From Taibaiella sp. (GTDB taxonomy: Bacteria > Bacteroidota > Bacteroidia > Chitinophagales > Chitinophagaceae), in contig JAHHDV010000027.1 in NCBI GenBank assembly GCA_019739295.1, positions 1-64,000 of the forward strand: a stretch of DNA of 64,000 nt, given 5' to 3'. The notes beneath the pieces are model-generated. The model was not told where the DNA came from, made no database searches, and saw nothing but the letters and a program-made list of their open reading frames with translations. Below are positions 39,952-50,123 of the stretch, one piece after another. Made by a program: the position numbers and the translations under genes. The number at the start of each line of letters is the position of its first letter. The first letter of the stretch is position 1.

Positions 39952-40039
39952 TGCTCTAAGTTTGATATTTTGTAAATTGTATTGAGGATATGATCCTGCT
40001 TACAAATTCTTTAATATGGTGTTGTTTTATTGATTCTAT

Positions 40040-41475
40040 TTAATGTGCATGTTCTACTTTGTGCATAAACTCTTCTTCACCCATCTCTTCCAGTTCTCTC
40101 ATCTCACGCTTGTACTTATCCCCGGAGGTTTTCAATACGAACTTCACCTCAGCAATGGCTATCACAGGGAAATATTTGGCAAACAGGAAGAAGCAGGTAA
40201 AGAACAGTCCGAATGTACCCAGGTAAAAAACCTAATTCCGGCCAGGTCGGACTATAGTGCGTCCATGATGATGGCAGGAAGTCCCTGGCCAGCGTGGTAA
40301 CGATAATGACGAAAACGCTCGAACCACATACCAATATTGACTACGATAGACAGAATAAAGGTGAAGACAATATTCCTTCTCAGTCTCTTGAACCAGAAGA
40401 ACTGAGGAGACACCACGTTACAAGTCATCATCGCCCAGTATGCCCACCAGAATGGTCCCATAACCCTCCATTTGAAAGCCTCCTGCTCATATTGTACTGC
40501 AGAATACCAGGCCATGAAGAGCTCTGTAAGGTAAGCGATACCTACAATAGAGCCTGTCAATACGATTACCTTATTCATCGCCTCAATATGTCCTAAAGTA
40601 ATATAATCTTCCAACCTGTAAATTTTTCTCACCAGGATCAACAGGGTTTGCACCATCGCAAATCCAGAGAAGATCGCACCCGCTACGAAGTACGGAGGGA
40701 AGATCGTGGCATGCCATCCCGGGATCACCGAGGTAGCAAAGTCAAAAGATACGATCGTGTGTACTGAAAGTACGAGTGGTGTAGAGACTCCTGCCAGTAC
40801 AAGTGACAAAGCTTCGAATCTTTGCCAGTTTTTGGCAGTACCGGTCCATCCAAAAGATGCAAGCCCGTATAATTTCTTTCTTAATTTGGTCTTGGCCCTG
40901 TCCCTGATCGTAGCAAAGTCAGGTATCAGTCCGGAATACCAGAACAGTAGGGATACGGTAAAGTAAGTAGAGATCGCGAATACGTCCCATAATAAAGCCG
41001 AGTTAAAGTTAGGCCATAAAGGGCCGCGCGTATTCGGATACGGCAATACATAGAAGGCATTCCATACCCGTCCCATGTGGAAGATCGGGAACTGACCGGC
41101 ACACATTACCGCGAAGATGGTCATCGCCTCTGCCGCTCTGTTCACCCCTGTACGCCATCCCTGGCGGAATAACAGCAGGATGGCAGAGATCAATGTACCG
41201 GCGTGACCAATACCCACCCACCATACAAAGTTGGTAATATCCCAGCCCCAGCCTACAGTCCTGTTGATACCCCATGAGCCGATACCCCAATATACCTCCC
41301 AGAATACAGAGAATACTCCGAATCCCAGAAACAAAAGGGATATGATAAATCCCAACCTCCACAATGCTGTTGGCTTCTGCTCGATAGGATAAACGATATC
41401 TCTGGTAACATCAGAATAGGTTTTATCCCCGTTTACCAAAGGTTCTCTAAGAAATGATTCGTACTTAAGATGCAT
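40040..41475 (-). CDS. actC: Alternative complex III subunit ActC (NrfD-like; 3' frameshifts)
   Basis: The main frame (41475 to 40252) is an NrfD/PsrC-type quinol-binding membrane protein with about ten helices, starting [17 protein letters not shown]. At about 40313 four T where three fit breaks the frame; the natural continuation is [26 protein letters not shown] second extra base near 40223 is followed by [17 protein letters not shown] and a terminal HAH at 40040. Repaired length is 477 aa. ActC is the quinol-oxidising membrane subunit paired with ActB. An FkbM-type methyltransferase gene ends only 3 bp upstream of its start codon. Confidence 0.9.
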
Positions 41476-41478
41476 AAT

Positions 41479-42204
41479 TTATCTATGTTCTGCTATATAA
41501 TAATATTCTTTGTTCGTATGGAACAGTTCTTTAAATAAGTCTTTACCCAATGGTTCTTTTTTCTTCAGCCAGTCTCTTAGTGTAAAAATGTCATAACCGC
41601 ATTCATCCAGATAAGAGAACATTTGACCGGCATCCACCTGATAATAGTCTGCAGCACCGAGGCCGAACTCAAATATCAGAAACGGATGATGCTGCAATAA
41701 AATCTGCCGCGCACCTTTCAAAACTTCGAATTCAGCACCCTCCACATCTATCTTGATCAGGTCTACCGGCTCTGACAATAAAAGATGGTCCAGCTTTCTG
41801 ACCTCTACTTCTATCTGCCGGATAGATTCCTGGCCGGGATATTTTCTTTGCCTGAGCCCACTATAAGACGGATTGGATACTACATAATTGAAGACAGCGG
41901 TGCCGTCTTCATTCCCCAAAGCATAATTGAAAACATGAACATTGTCATCGAATTTCTCAACCAGCTTCCGGTACTTATGCGGTAAGGGTTCCACCCCATA
42001 ATGCTTACCCCCGGGTACATACTTAATAAAGAGCTCCAGTATTTCTCCGTCCAACACACCTACATCCACACATTTTTTTATTTTCCCCTCACTTGCGAGC
42101 CGCTCTATGATACGTTCCGTATCCAGATCATATCGCATATTCTTCGTTACCGGCAACCTTAATCCCCTCAAGATGCTTTTTATTATTTCCTTTACCGCAC
42201 TCAT
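41479..42204 (-). CDS. FkbM-family SAM-dependent methyltransferase inside the act operon
   Basis: The 241-aa protein has a class I methyltransferase core: the SAM-binding VDVGVLDGEILELF (residues ~45-58) and the FkbM signature DLIKIDVEGAEFEVLKGARQIL (~147-168), then FLIFEFGLG. FkbM proteins usually O-methylate sugars or polyketides, often in glycan or lipid clusters. Here the gene lies between actB (stop at 42234) and actC (start at 41475, 3 bp after this stop), so it must be co-transcribed with the respiratory complex. This is not the canonical act order as I know it. A role in modifying a quinone, haem protein or glycan is open. Confidence 0.88.
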   Translation of the reverse strand: MSAVKEIIKSILRGLRLPVTKNMRYDLDTERIIERLASEGKIKKCVDVGVLDGEILELFIKYVPGGKHYGVEPLPHKYRKLVEKFDDNVHVFNYALGNEDGTAVFNYVVSNPSYSGLRQRKYPGQESIRQIEVEVRKLDHLLLSEPVDLIKIDVEGAEFEVLKGARQILLQHHPFLIFEFGLGAADYYQVDAGQMFSYLDECGYDIFTLRDWLKKKEPLGKDLFKELFHTNKEYYYIAEHR

Positions 42205-42233
42205 TAGGCTGCTACAGCTCCGATTTTTAATGC

Positions 42234-45200
42234 TTATATATGTTGCTCATAAATACCATCTTTACCTTTCACTCCTGCTACTATTTCACTGGTATTTCTG
42301 ATTTTAGAAAGATAGTTAATATTCGGAAGAACGTGCAATTGCTCTAATACATAGAATACCCGCTCTTTGTTCTCCTGATATCTTTCTCTATAGATGGCAC
42401 TATCCGTATCATTGATGTTACCGAATGTGATACAATCACTTCCACATACAGATTGACAGGCAGTAGTAATGTGTCTGTCCTGAAGAGGAACGCCTTCTTT
42501 CTTGGCTGCCAGCTTGCTCTCCTGCAATCTTTGCACACAGAATGAACATTTCTCCATTACCCCTCTGCTTCTTACTGTTACTTCCGGGTTCAGCACCATC
42601 CTGGTCAGATCGTCATTGATATCATCTATTCTTCCATCTTGATACAGGTTGTCTGCGAAGCTATCTGCCCCGTTGAAGTCAAACCAGTTGAAACGGCGTA
42701 CTTTATAAGGACAGTTGTTCGCACAATATTTGGTACCGATACAACGGTTATAAGCCATTTGGTTCAGCCCTTCAGTACTGTGATTGGTCGCTGATACAGG
42801 ACACACATTCTCACAGGGAGCATTGTCACAGTGCTGGCACATCATAGGCTGGAATACAGTCTGGATGGTATCCGGGTCATCAGGATCTCCGGAGAAATAC
42901 CTGTCGATACGAATCCAGCTCATCTCCTGTGCCTTAAGCACCTCTTTCTTACCTACCACAGATACGTTATTTTCTGCATGGCAGGCAATGACACAGGCAC
43001 CGCAACCGGTACAGGCGTTCAAATCAATGGACATACCCCAATGGATACCCTGCTTCTCATGAACAGGATACAACGTACCGCCAGCTGCGAATTCACGCTC
43101 AAACTGACGCGCGTCAAATTCCTCCGGATTCTTTAATTCATGGAACTCATGATGCTCCCATGGCTTGCCCATGTAATGCTGTAAGGAATGCCTGCGATCA
43201 TTGATCAGATTCATCGGATCCTTCTTGAAATCCTCCAATGTATATTCCCTGATGATCGGCCTGGCTTCATAGCTATGGTGCGTCTGGGTAATCGCTACAG
43301 GATATGTACTGCCGGTCTTCTCAATCTTCACCGGGTTAGTATAATTGAATAAATTATTGCTATAGGTAATTAAAGGATAAACGTTCTTACCTGTATTTGC
43401 AGCCGCTTTACCGACTTTTGCACTCCTGCCATATCCTACGGCTACCGCGATGACTTCATTGTGCATACCCGGGATGACCACAACAGGCAGCTCTACACTG
43501 GCGTTGCCCACCGTAAGCTTTACTACACGTTTTTTGGGATCTACCTGATTGATACCGGTAAGCTCAGCATCGAATTCTTTCTTTTTAGCTGTCTTGGGAC
43601 TCATCATGACATAATTGTCCCAGGTAGCTTTGGTGATCGGGTCCGGAAGCTCCTGCAGCCAGGGGTTGTTACTGTGTGCACCACCTGTGCCTATTGGCAG
43701 GGATTCATAAACCAGAAGCTCATATTCACCATCCGGCCGCGGACTTGGAAGCCGCTGCCAGGGCTTCTGAGCTTGGCGCATTGGCAGTAGCCCCTACCAT
43801 ACTCGGGCTTGCCGGCATCAGGATACCTTCCTGAAGCGTTTTATCCAGGTTGGACTGGCTGCCTAACCTGCCCGTCCCAGTATTTCAAAAAATAACTGGT
43901 GGTAAGTATCCGATGCTCCTGCCCATACCAATAAGGAGTCCTGATGTTGTCTTGTCTTGAATAAAGGTGCAATAGTAGGCTGCATGAAAGAATAGTAGCC
44001 TGTCTTGGGCTCTGCATCTCCCCAGCTTTCCAGCCAATGATGACCGGGCACTTTTGTACACCATCTGGTCCGTAGTCTCGTCCAGCCTGTCATTCAGGGA
44101 AATGGTCGTCTTCACTTTCTTCAGCCCTTCGTCGAACTTCGCTGCATCGAAATATTCATAAGACGGATTTACGCCCTGCAAAATAAGAGCGCCTACCTGT
44201 CCCGCATTCATAGCATTGACCAGGTCTACCATCTCACTGTCGATACCTTGTTTGTAATTGGAATTCACTGCCCAGCTGATCGTAGAACCGTAAGCGCCTA
44301 TTGCCGAATTGACAGCGTTGATGATCTGCTGTACGTTAGGATCATTGGCTCCACAAAACTACGAGACCGCTACCCGCTTTCAGATCCTTGGCTGCATTTA
44401 CGATCAGCGTATTCAGCTTCTCAGAAGGGAATCCGGGTTTTGTGCCACTGGTTACCGCATCTAACAATGCCTTAGCTACTGCCCCGTATTGGGAAGGCTT
44501 ACAAGTAGCCCTTTCATCTGCACTGGCTCCGGAAGTGGTCATCATTGCCTCTACCTGATAATGTTTGCTCATTACAGGGTTCTCGGCTTTGAACTTCCTG
44601 TTTTTTCACGTAACCGTGCGTGAACTCTGAAGGTGATAACCAGCTTCCTAAGAAGTCTGCAACCCAAAGAGAATATGGTTTTTTGCATTTTCAAAATGAT
44701 AAGAAGGAATAGCTCTTTTGCCAAAACTTGCTTCATTACCCAGGATCATACCGGAATAGGACACCGGGGTCAAAACTGCACATGGCGGGTATTCGGGTAT
44801 TTGGACTTAAAGGTATTGATGGCTTCAATAGTAGTAGGACTGATGAACAGTTCCGGTCAGGATCACGATCTGTCCGCTGGCGGCCGCTAATTCACTTCTT
44901 GATTTTATTATCAATATCCGCAAATACATCCACTTTGTCTGCCCCGATCATAGGTCCGCGAAGACGGGCTGTATCATAAAGGCTCAGAGTAGAAGCGACA
45001 AACCCTTGAGGTCGCACCTCCTGCACTAACTTTGCAGGGACTTGTTACCTTCTACCAATATAGGTCTTCCTTCTACTGTCTTTACGATAACAGCACAGTA
45101 TTCACCATTGTCCACATAGGTAGAAGCATAATAGTTCGCAACCCCGGGAGTAGTGAGTTTCTGCATCCGGCTTGATCGCGTAAGGGATGGCCTTTCTTAC

Positions 45201-45410
45201 AGGCATCTCACAGCTTGCAGCCACTGTAGCAGCCAGAGTACTGAATCCTAAGAATTTCAAGAAATCTCTTCTCGGAGTTTGAGCACCTAATAGGTCTTCA
45301 CTCAGGTTCAATTGCTGTAGATCCTGCGCGAATTCATTATCCACTACTTTCTGGTGATCTTCAGTAGTATGGTACTCTTCTAATCCTTTCCAATATTTTT
45401 TTTGACTCAT
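42234..45410 (-). CDS. actB: Alternative complex III subunit ActB (iron-sulfur/molybdopterin-like; many frameshifts)
   Basis: The N terminus from 45410 has a twin-arginine signal (TPRRDFLKFLGFSTLAATVAAS). The middle is a molybdopterin-oxidoreductase-like domain broken into short frames between about 45150 and 43780. The intact C-terminal 515 aa (42234-43781) holds the ferredoxin-like domain with cysteine clusters CTGCGACVIACHAENN, CQHCDNAPCENVCP, CIGTKYCANNCPYKVRR and CSFCVQRL for 3Fe-4S/4Fe-4S centres. Walking the frame by hand gives sensible protein throughout (for example YVDNGEYCAVIVKTVEG, ARLRGPMIGADKVDVFADID). Total is about 1055 aa, the normal ActB size. ActB conducts electrons from quinol oxidation to ActA. 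Confidence 0.87.
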
Positions 45411-45490
45411 ATTGTAATAGTAAAGTATCGTTTTCCAGCAATCCGCTGTTAATGTTTTTTTATCTTGGGTTCACGTAAGGTAACGAAATA

Positions 45491-46733
45491 TTAGTAGTGA
45501 CATTTCTGACATTCCAGGCCTCCGATGTCTTCCACTGTTACTTTCTCACGTTTTCCGTCTTTTATCTCCTGGTGGTATTTGGTAAATATTTTATAGTAGT
45601 CATTGTTCTCAAACTGTACATTTGTCTCTCTGTGACAGTTGATACACCAACCCATGGACAAGGGTGAGAATTGCTTCACTTCATCCATCTCCTGGATCTC
45701 GCCGTGACAGCTTTGACACTGTACCTGGCCTACAGCTACGTGCTGGGAGTGGTTGAAATAGACGTGATCCGGAAGGTTATGGATTTTCACCCAGGGAATA
45801 GGCTTCGCATCGATTGCACCATCCTCTTTGAGTTTATACTTCTTGGCATCCTTATCCCATCCTGCATATTCATACAATTTGTGGATCTCTGCGGTACCGT
45901 TGATTTCATTTCCCTCATAATCGTAAAGCGGGTCTCCTGTATATTCGCTGATCTGCATATGACAGTTCATACATACGTTCGTGGAAGGAATAATGGCCTG
46001 ACGGGATTTCTCCGCGCCTACGTGACAATACTGACAGTTGATCTGGTTGATACCTGCATGTACCTTGTGAGAATAGAAAATCGGCTGCTCCGGCATATAA
46101 TTCTGCTGGCGGCCCATCTCGATGGAACCATTCGCCACCCAATACCCGGACAATGCCAGTAATACGACTCCGGCACAAGCGATGAATACCTTATTCCTGG
46201 TAAGCGGGATCGTTTTCTTGGTCTTGAGGCCCTGCTTATCATTAGCAGCTTTGTCGAGCGCGGTATTGACCCTCCACAATACAAAAACCAATGCGGCAAG
46301 CAACAAGGTGATGATCGTGTACAACCAGGTGTTGTCTGTCTCCTGAGCCGCTACATCTCCTTTAGGTGCATCTGTAGCCGGGGCTTTGTAGGCTTCAACA
46401 TAAGCAAAGATGGCATCGATCTCTTCATGTGACAGGTTAGGGAATGCTGTCATTGCTGTCTTATTCCACTTATTATAAATCTCATTAGCATATTTATCAC
46501 CGCTGGAGATCAATGCAGCAGAATTCTTTACCCATTTGTACAGCCATTCTTTGTCCGGAACCCTGGACTCCGCTCCCTGAAGGGCCGGACCGGTCACATC
46601 CTTAACCGGATGGTGACAACTGGCACAGTTGGCGGAAAATAACGCTTTACCATCCTGGGCGGTCACGTTATTATTGAATGATAAGAATGAAAATAATAAG
46701 GCAAAAAAAAGCAACGAAGCCGGAGCTCGACAT
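45491..46733 (-). CDS. actA: Alternative complex III multihaem cytochrome ActA (5' frameshift)
   Basis: The long frame lacks a good start. The ATG at 46733 (MSSSGFVAFF) joins it if the eight-T run near 46703-46710 is shortened by one, giving a signal peptide and 413 aa. It has an N-terminal monohaem domain (CASCH), two membrane helices (~130-150 and ~175-195) and a pentahaem part with CQYCH, CMNCH, CQSCH, CINCH and a C-terminal CQKCH. An added N-terminal cytochrome domain is, to my knowledge, usual for Bacteroidota ActA. It relays electrons toward ActE and the oxidase. This is the first gene of the act-cox operon. Confidence 0.9.
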
Positions 46734-47461
46734 AAGTCTTTTCCCTGAATACCTGTTTAATATCACGATAACGATTTTTTAATTCAGCTTTTGAAAATAA
46801 TCGGGGCAAAAATTACAACAGAATCTCAAAAAAAGAAAGACTATGTCAAAATTTTCTTTTCCTTTACTGGCAAGGGTTTCAGCCTTATCAATTGTCATTT
46901 AAAATATGTGTTTGTCATTTTTTTTGTCATCAAATTGTAGAAAAAGTGTCAAAAATATCTGCCATTTTTTAGCTGATTCAGGACTTTTTATATGCGCATT
47001 TTATTATTTTTTTTAGAAAAATTGCGGGATGAAAAACAACTCCATTTTGTTTTTTTAAACAATCATAATAGAATCACTTATATAGATGTGTTTGATTGAA
47101 TTTATTTTTTTATGCAATAGTTTTTTCTTATATTTATTTTCCATTATCGAAACATAAAAAAGCCCGGATCCATTTCCCGTATCCGTTACTCCTCCGGCAC
47201 CGTCATATGAAATGCCATCATTCCCTTTTCAGTGGAGGACGGGCTCTTCCATAGCTTTACTGGCCAAATGACAGTATCCAGCCGTACTCCGGGCAACTCC
47301 GGAACTCCATGAACCGCTGCCGGGCAGCATAGCTGCCCCGGATGCCGAAAAAATCCGCTCCCCGACAGGCTTTGACTCCTGCCCTGGCTCCCGGGACGAT
47401 AAAAATGAAAAAAAGAGCCCGGATATTTATCCGGGCTCTTCAGGTATAAGTTCCAATAAGA
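46734..47461. other. 728-bp intergenic region upstream of the act operon
   Basis: No reading frame of supportable length on either strand. The half next to actA (46740-47150) is very AT-rich and presumably holds the act promoter and leader. The half from 47160 to 47400 is more GC-rich, with a short hairpin around 47322-47342 (GGGCAGC, then GCTGCCC), and I could not match it to a gene or RNA. Confidence 0.5.
47413..47440 (-). terminator. Terminator of the E2 gene
   Basis: A 12-bp stem (AAGAGCCCGGAT paired with ATCCGGGCTCTT) with a 4-nt loop, starting about 20 bp past the E2 stop codon at 47462. A T run follows on the minus strand. Confidence 0.85.
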
Positions 47462-48770
47462 TTAAATTTCCCTGTTCGGGTCGAATGCTTCCAGGGCATT
47501 GGCCACTTCGGTCAGGAACTGCGCTCCCAGTGAACCGTCTACGATCCTATGGTCGTAGCTGAGTGAAAGATACATCATATGTCTGATCGCGATCACATCG
47601 CCATCGGGCGTCTCCAATACCATCGGGCGTTTCTTAATGGATCCTACAGCGAGAATCGCTACCTGAGGCTGGTTGATGATGGGGGTTCCCATCAGGGAAC
47701 CGAATGTGCCTACATTGGTCAGGGTAAACGTTCCCCCCTGGGTATCGTCAGCTTTCAATTTATTATTCCTTGCATTATTGGCTAATGCATTGACATCTTT
47801 TGACAGGCCCAGCAGGTTTTTGGTATCTGCATTTTTGATCACCGGAACGATCAGGTTGCCGGAAGGAAGTGCCGCAGCCATACCGATATTGATGTCTTTT
47901 TTCACAATGATATTGGTGCCTTCTACAGAAGAATTGATCATCGGGTATTTCTTGATACTATTTACGATCGCTTCTATGAAGATCGGTGTGAAGGTGATCT
48001 TCTCACCATACTTCTTGCTGAAAGCATTTTTATTTTTTTTCCCGCCAATTCACGATATTCGTCACGTCTGCTTCGGTGAAAGATGTAACGTGGGGGGAAG
48101 TAGCCTTACTGCGCACCATATGATCGGCGATCAGCTTACGCATACGGTCCATTTCTATAATCTCTACATTGCCGCCCGGTACCGTAGTACTGGCCGGTGC
48201 GGCAGCCGGTACAGGCTGCTGAACAGGAGCAGGAGCTGCAACTGCCGGTTGTTGTACAGGGGCGGCAGGGGCATTGCCTCTGTTGGCAACATAAGCCAGG
48301 ATATCCTTTTTGGTTACGCGGCCTTCATTGCCGGTACCCGGGATATGCTCCAGTTCTGCCATTCCGATGCCTTCCTTAGCAGCAATATTCAATACCAGGG
48401 GAGAATAAAAGCGGCTGCCATTGCCTGTATGAACAGCATTCTGGACTGCAGGAGCAGGTGCGCTGACCGGGGCAGCCTGGACCGGGGCCGGAGCTTCCTG
48501 TACAGGTGTGGCAGCAGGTATATCCGTGGCACCACTTTCGACCCTCGCAATAACAGTGCCTACAGGTACGACATCATTCTCCTTGAACAACAATTCTTTG
48601 ATCACTCCTTCCGCTGTAGAAGGGACTTCACTGTCTACTTTATCCGTAGCGATTTCCAAAACTGTCTCATCCATCTTCACTGCATCACCGGGTTGCTTAT
48701 GCCATTTTAAAATGGTTGCTTCCATGATACTCTCTCCCATTTTCGGCATCACCAGATCCATTATAGCCAT
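47462..48770 (-). CDS. 2-oxoacid dehydrogenase complex E2, dihydrolipoamide acyltransferase (frameshifted)
   Basis: N-terminal lipoyl domain (residues 3-77) with the lipoylated lysine K44 in EIATDKVDSEV. Then an Ala/Pro linker, a peripheral-subunit-binding domain (YSPLVLNIAAKEGIGMAELEHIPGTGNEGRVTKKDIL, ~120-160) and a catalytic domain with SLSYDHRIVDGSLGAQFL (His and Asp of the active site). The frame breaks near 48036 at an eight-A run; seven A gives EKNKNAFSKKYGEK and joins the downstream frame, total 435 aa. The E1 and E3 partners are not adjacent, so I cannot tell pyruvate, 2-oxoglutarate and branched-chain types apart; overall it looks like the branched-chain/acetyl class. Confidence 0.88.
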
Positions 48771-48800
48771 ATGTTCTCTTTTAATCTTTTAGGTTGGTAG

Positions 48801-48808
48801 CAAAAGTA
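48801..48808 (-). promoter_or_regulatory. -7 promoter box (TACTTTTG) of the E2 gene
   Basis: On the minus strand this reads TACTTTTG, an exact TAnnTTTG match, 31 bp upstream of the ATG at 48770. Confidence 0.45.
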
Positions 48809-48872
48809 CACATTCAGGTTTATTTTTCAAATATTAATTCAATTCGATGAGGCTACCCTTATATAAAAAAAA

Positions 48873-48895
48873 GATTGTGCTTTTGAAGCACAATC
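48873..48895 (-). terminator. Terminator of the DUF2795 gene
   Basis: A 10-bp perfect stem (GATTGTGCTT with AAGCACAATC) and 3-nt loop, with eight T residues following on the minus strand. It lies 30 bp past the stop of the 48926-49147 gene. Confidence 0.85.
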
Positions 48896-48925
48896 ACAGG
48901 TTACCTTGCACAATAAACGGACCGA

Positions 48926-49147
48926 TTAATATTCATCCTCATTGAAGAAAAAGTCATCTTGTGTCGGATAATCCGGCCATATATCCTCTACACCTTCGTA
49001 CATTTCTCCTTCGTCCTCCAGTTCCTGAAGATTTTCCACTACCTCAATAGGCGCACCGCTTCTGATAGCATAATCTATCAATTCATCTTTTGTAGCCGGC
49101 CAGGGTGCATCTTCCAGATGAGAAACAAGTTCTAATGTCCAAAACAT
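48926..49147 (-). CDS. DUF2795 family small protein
   Basis: A 73-aa acidic protein. It matches DUF2795: HLEDAPWPATKDELIDYAIRSGAP followed by EVVENLQELEDEGEMYEGVEDIWPDYP and a very acidic tail FFFNEDEY. The family is widespread and highly conserved in Bacteroidota and its function is unknown. It has its own promoter box and terminator, so it is monocistronic and probably well expressed. Confidence 0.88.
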   Translation of the reverse strand: MFWTLELVSHLEDAPWPATKDELIDYAIRSGAPIEVVENLQELEDEGEMYEGVEDIWPDYPTQDDFFFNEDEY

Positions 49148-49181
49148 ATTATTGTAAAATTAAACGTGTGTAATTTTTGTG

Positions 49182-49211
49182 CAAATGTAGGGTTTACAAT
49201 TTAAATTACAA
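49182..49211 (-). promoter_or_regulatory. Promoter of the DUF2795 gene
   Basis: On the minus strand, TTG at 49211-49209 is followed after 19 bp by TACATTTG at 49189-49182, an exact TAnnTTTG box. This is the best-spaced -33/-7 pair I see in the window. The ATG is 34 bp further on. Confidence 0.55.
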
Positions 49212-49259
49212 GAGTTTATTTTAGGGATTAAATCTTAATTTTGACCTAATTTTTGAAAG

Positions 49260-49946
49260 ATGACAGAGACGCTGCTCGTAGCCAAAAATATCACCAAAAG
49301 TTATCACACGCTTCAAGTGCTGCAAGATGTATCCCTGTCAGTGGCAACCGGTTCTTTTATTGCCATCATGGGTGCCTCCGGCGCCGGCAAAAGCACCTTC
49401 CTGCATATCCTGGGAACCCTGGATACACCCGATAGCGGTTCTGTCCTCTTTGAAGGGAAAGCCCCTTTCAGTCTGAATAAAAAAGGACAGGCTGCATTTC
49501 GCAACCAGAAGATGGGCTTTGTCTTCCAGTTCCACCACCTGCTGCCTGAATTTACCGCCATTGAGAATGTATGTATGCCCATGTGGATAGCAGGGAAAGG
49601 GAAAAAAGAGGCAATGGAAAGATCAGGAGCGCTGTTGCATCAAGTAGGGCTCCGGCACAGGGAAAACCATAAGCCATCTCAGATGTCGGGAGGGGAACAG
49701 CAAAGAGTGGCTATAGCCAGGGCTTTGGCCATGCAGCCGCAGATCATTTTTGCTGATGAGCCAACCGGTAACCTGGATACAGAAAACGCCGAAAGTATCC
49801 ACCAGCTTTTCTTACAATTACAAAAAGAGCTGGGGATCACGATTGTCGTCGTAACGCATAATGAAGATCTTGCGAAGCTTGCAGACAGGGTACTGATGAT
49901 GAAGGACGGCCAGATCATTTCTGATTCTGCAAAACGAGGACAATAG
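49260..49946 (+). CDS. lolD: Lipoprotein-releasing ABC transporter ATPase LolD
   Basis: The 228-aa ATPase has Walker A GASGAGKST (38-46), the signature MSGGEQQRVAIARAL (~142-156), Walker B IIFADEPTGNLDTENA, and the switch His in VVTHNEDLAKLADR. The family is MacB/LolD-like; without adjacent permeases, LolD of the LolCDE complex, which extracts lipoproteins from the inner membrane, is the most likely identity. Its reading starts a few bases after the AT-rich promoter region shared with the DUF2795 gene. It converges on the M16 peptidase gene across a strong terminator. Confidence 0.85.
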   Translation: MTETLLVAKNITKSYHTLQVLQDVSLSVATGSFIAIMGASGAGKSTFLHILGTLDTPDSGSVLFEGKAPFSLNKKGQAAFRNQKMGFVFQFHHLLPEFTAIENVCMPMWIAGKGKKEAMERSGALLHQVGLRHRENHKPSQMSGGEQQRVAIARALAMQPQIIFADEPTGNLDTENAESIHQLFLQLQKELGITIVVVTHNEDLAKLADRVLMMKDGQIISDSAKRGQ

Positions 49947-50050
49947 ACCTGCTGCCTGATTGCTCTTTATATCCAAAATCCGACATGCAGAGACAGTGCC
50001 CTGTTTTGGTCTCTTTCCTTTTTACCTGATCAATAATGTACCATTTATAT

Positions 50051-50083
50051 AAAAAGAGGCTGCCTGTCAGGCAGCCTCTTTTT
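50051..50083. terminator. Bidirectional terminator between lolD and the M16 peptidase gene
   Basis: A 15-bp perfect stem (AAAAAGAGGCTGCCT with AGGCAGCCTCTTTTT) and a 3-nt loop. It lies between two convergent genes and has a T-rich tail in both directions. Confidence 0.85.
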
Positions 50084-50123
50084 ATTCAGGTAATTTCTGA
50101 TTCCTTAAAGTATTCATCACTGC

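Noticed and set aside
36319..46733. Genuine pseudogenisation of the respiratory operon
   Set aside because: All breaks are single extra bases with intact downstream motifs and no missense decay of the haem or iron-sulfur ligands, which is not how pseudogenes look.
45491..46733. Sixth haem motif in ActA as a novelty
   Set aside because: An added N-terminal monohaem domain before the pentahaem part is, as far as I know, normal for Bacteroidota ActA.
47673..48710. Long antisense open frame (345 codons, plus strand) opposite the E2 gene
   Set aside because: It overlaps the lipoyl and catalytic domains of the E2 on the other strand and has low-complexity, Arg/Cys-rich composition. It also crosses the E2 frameshift.
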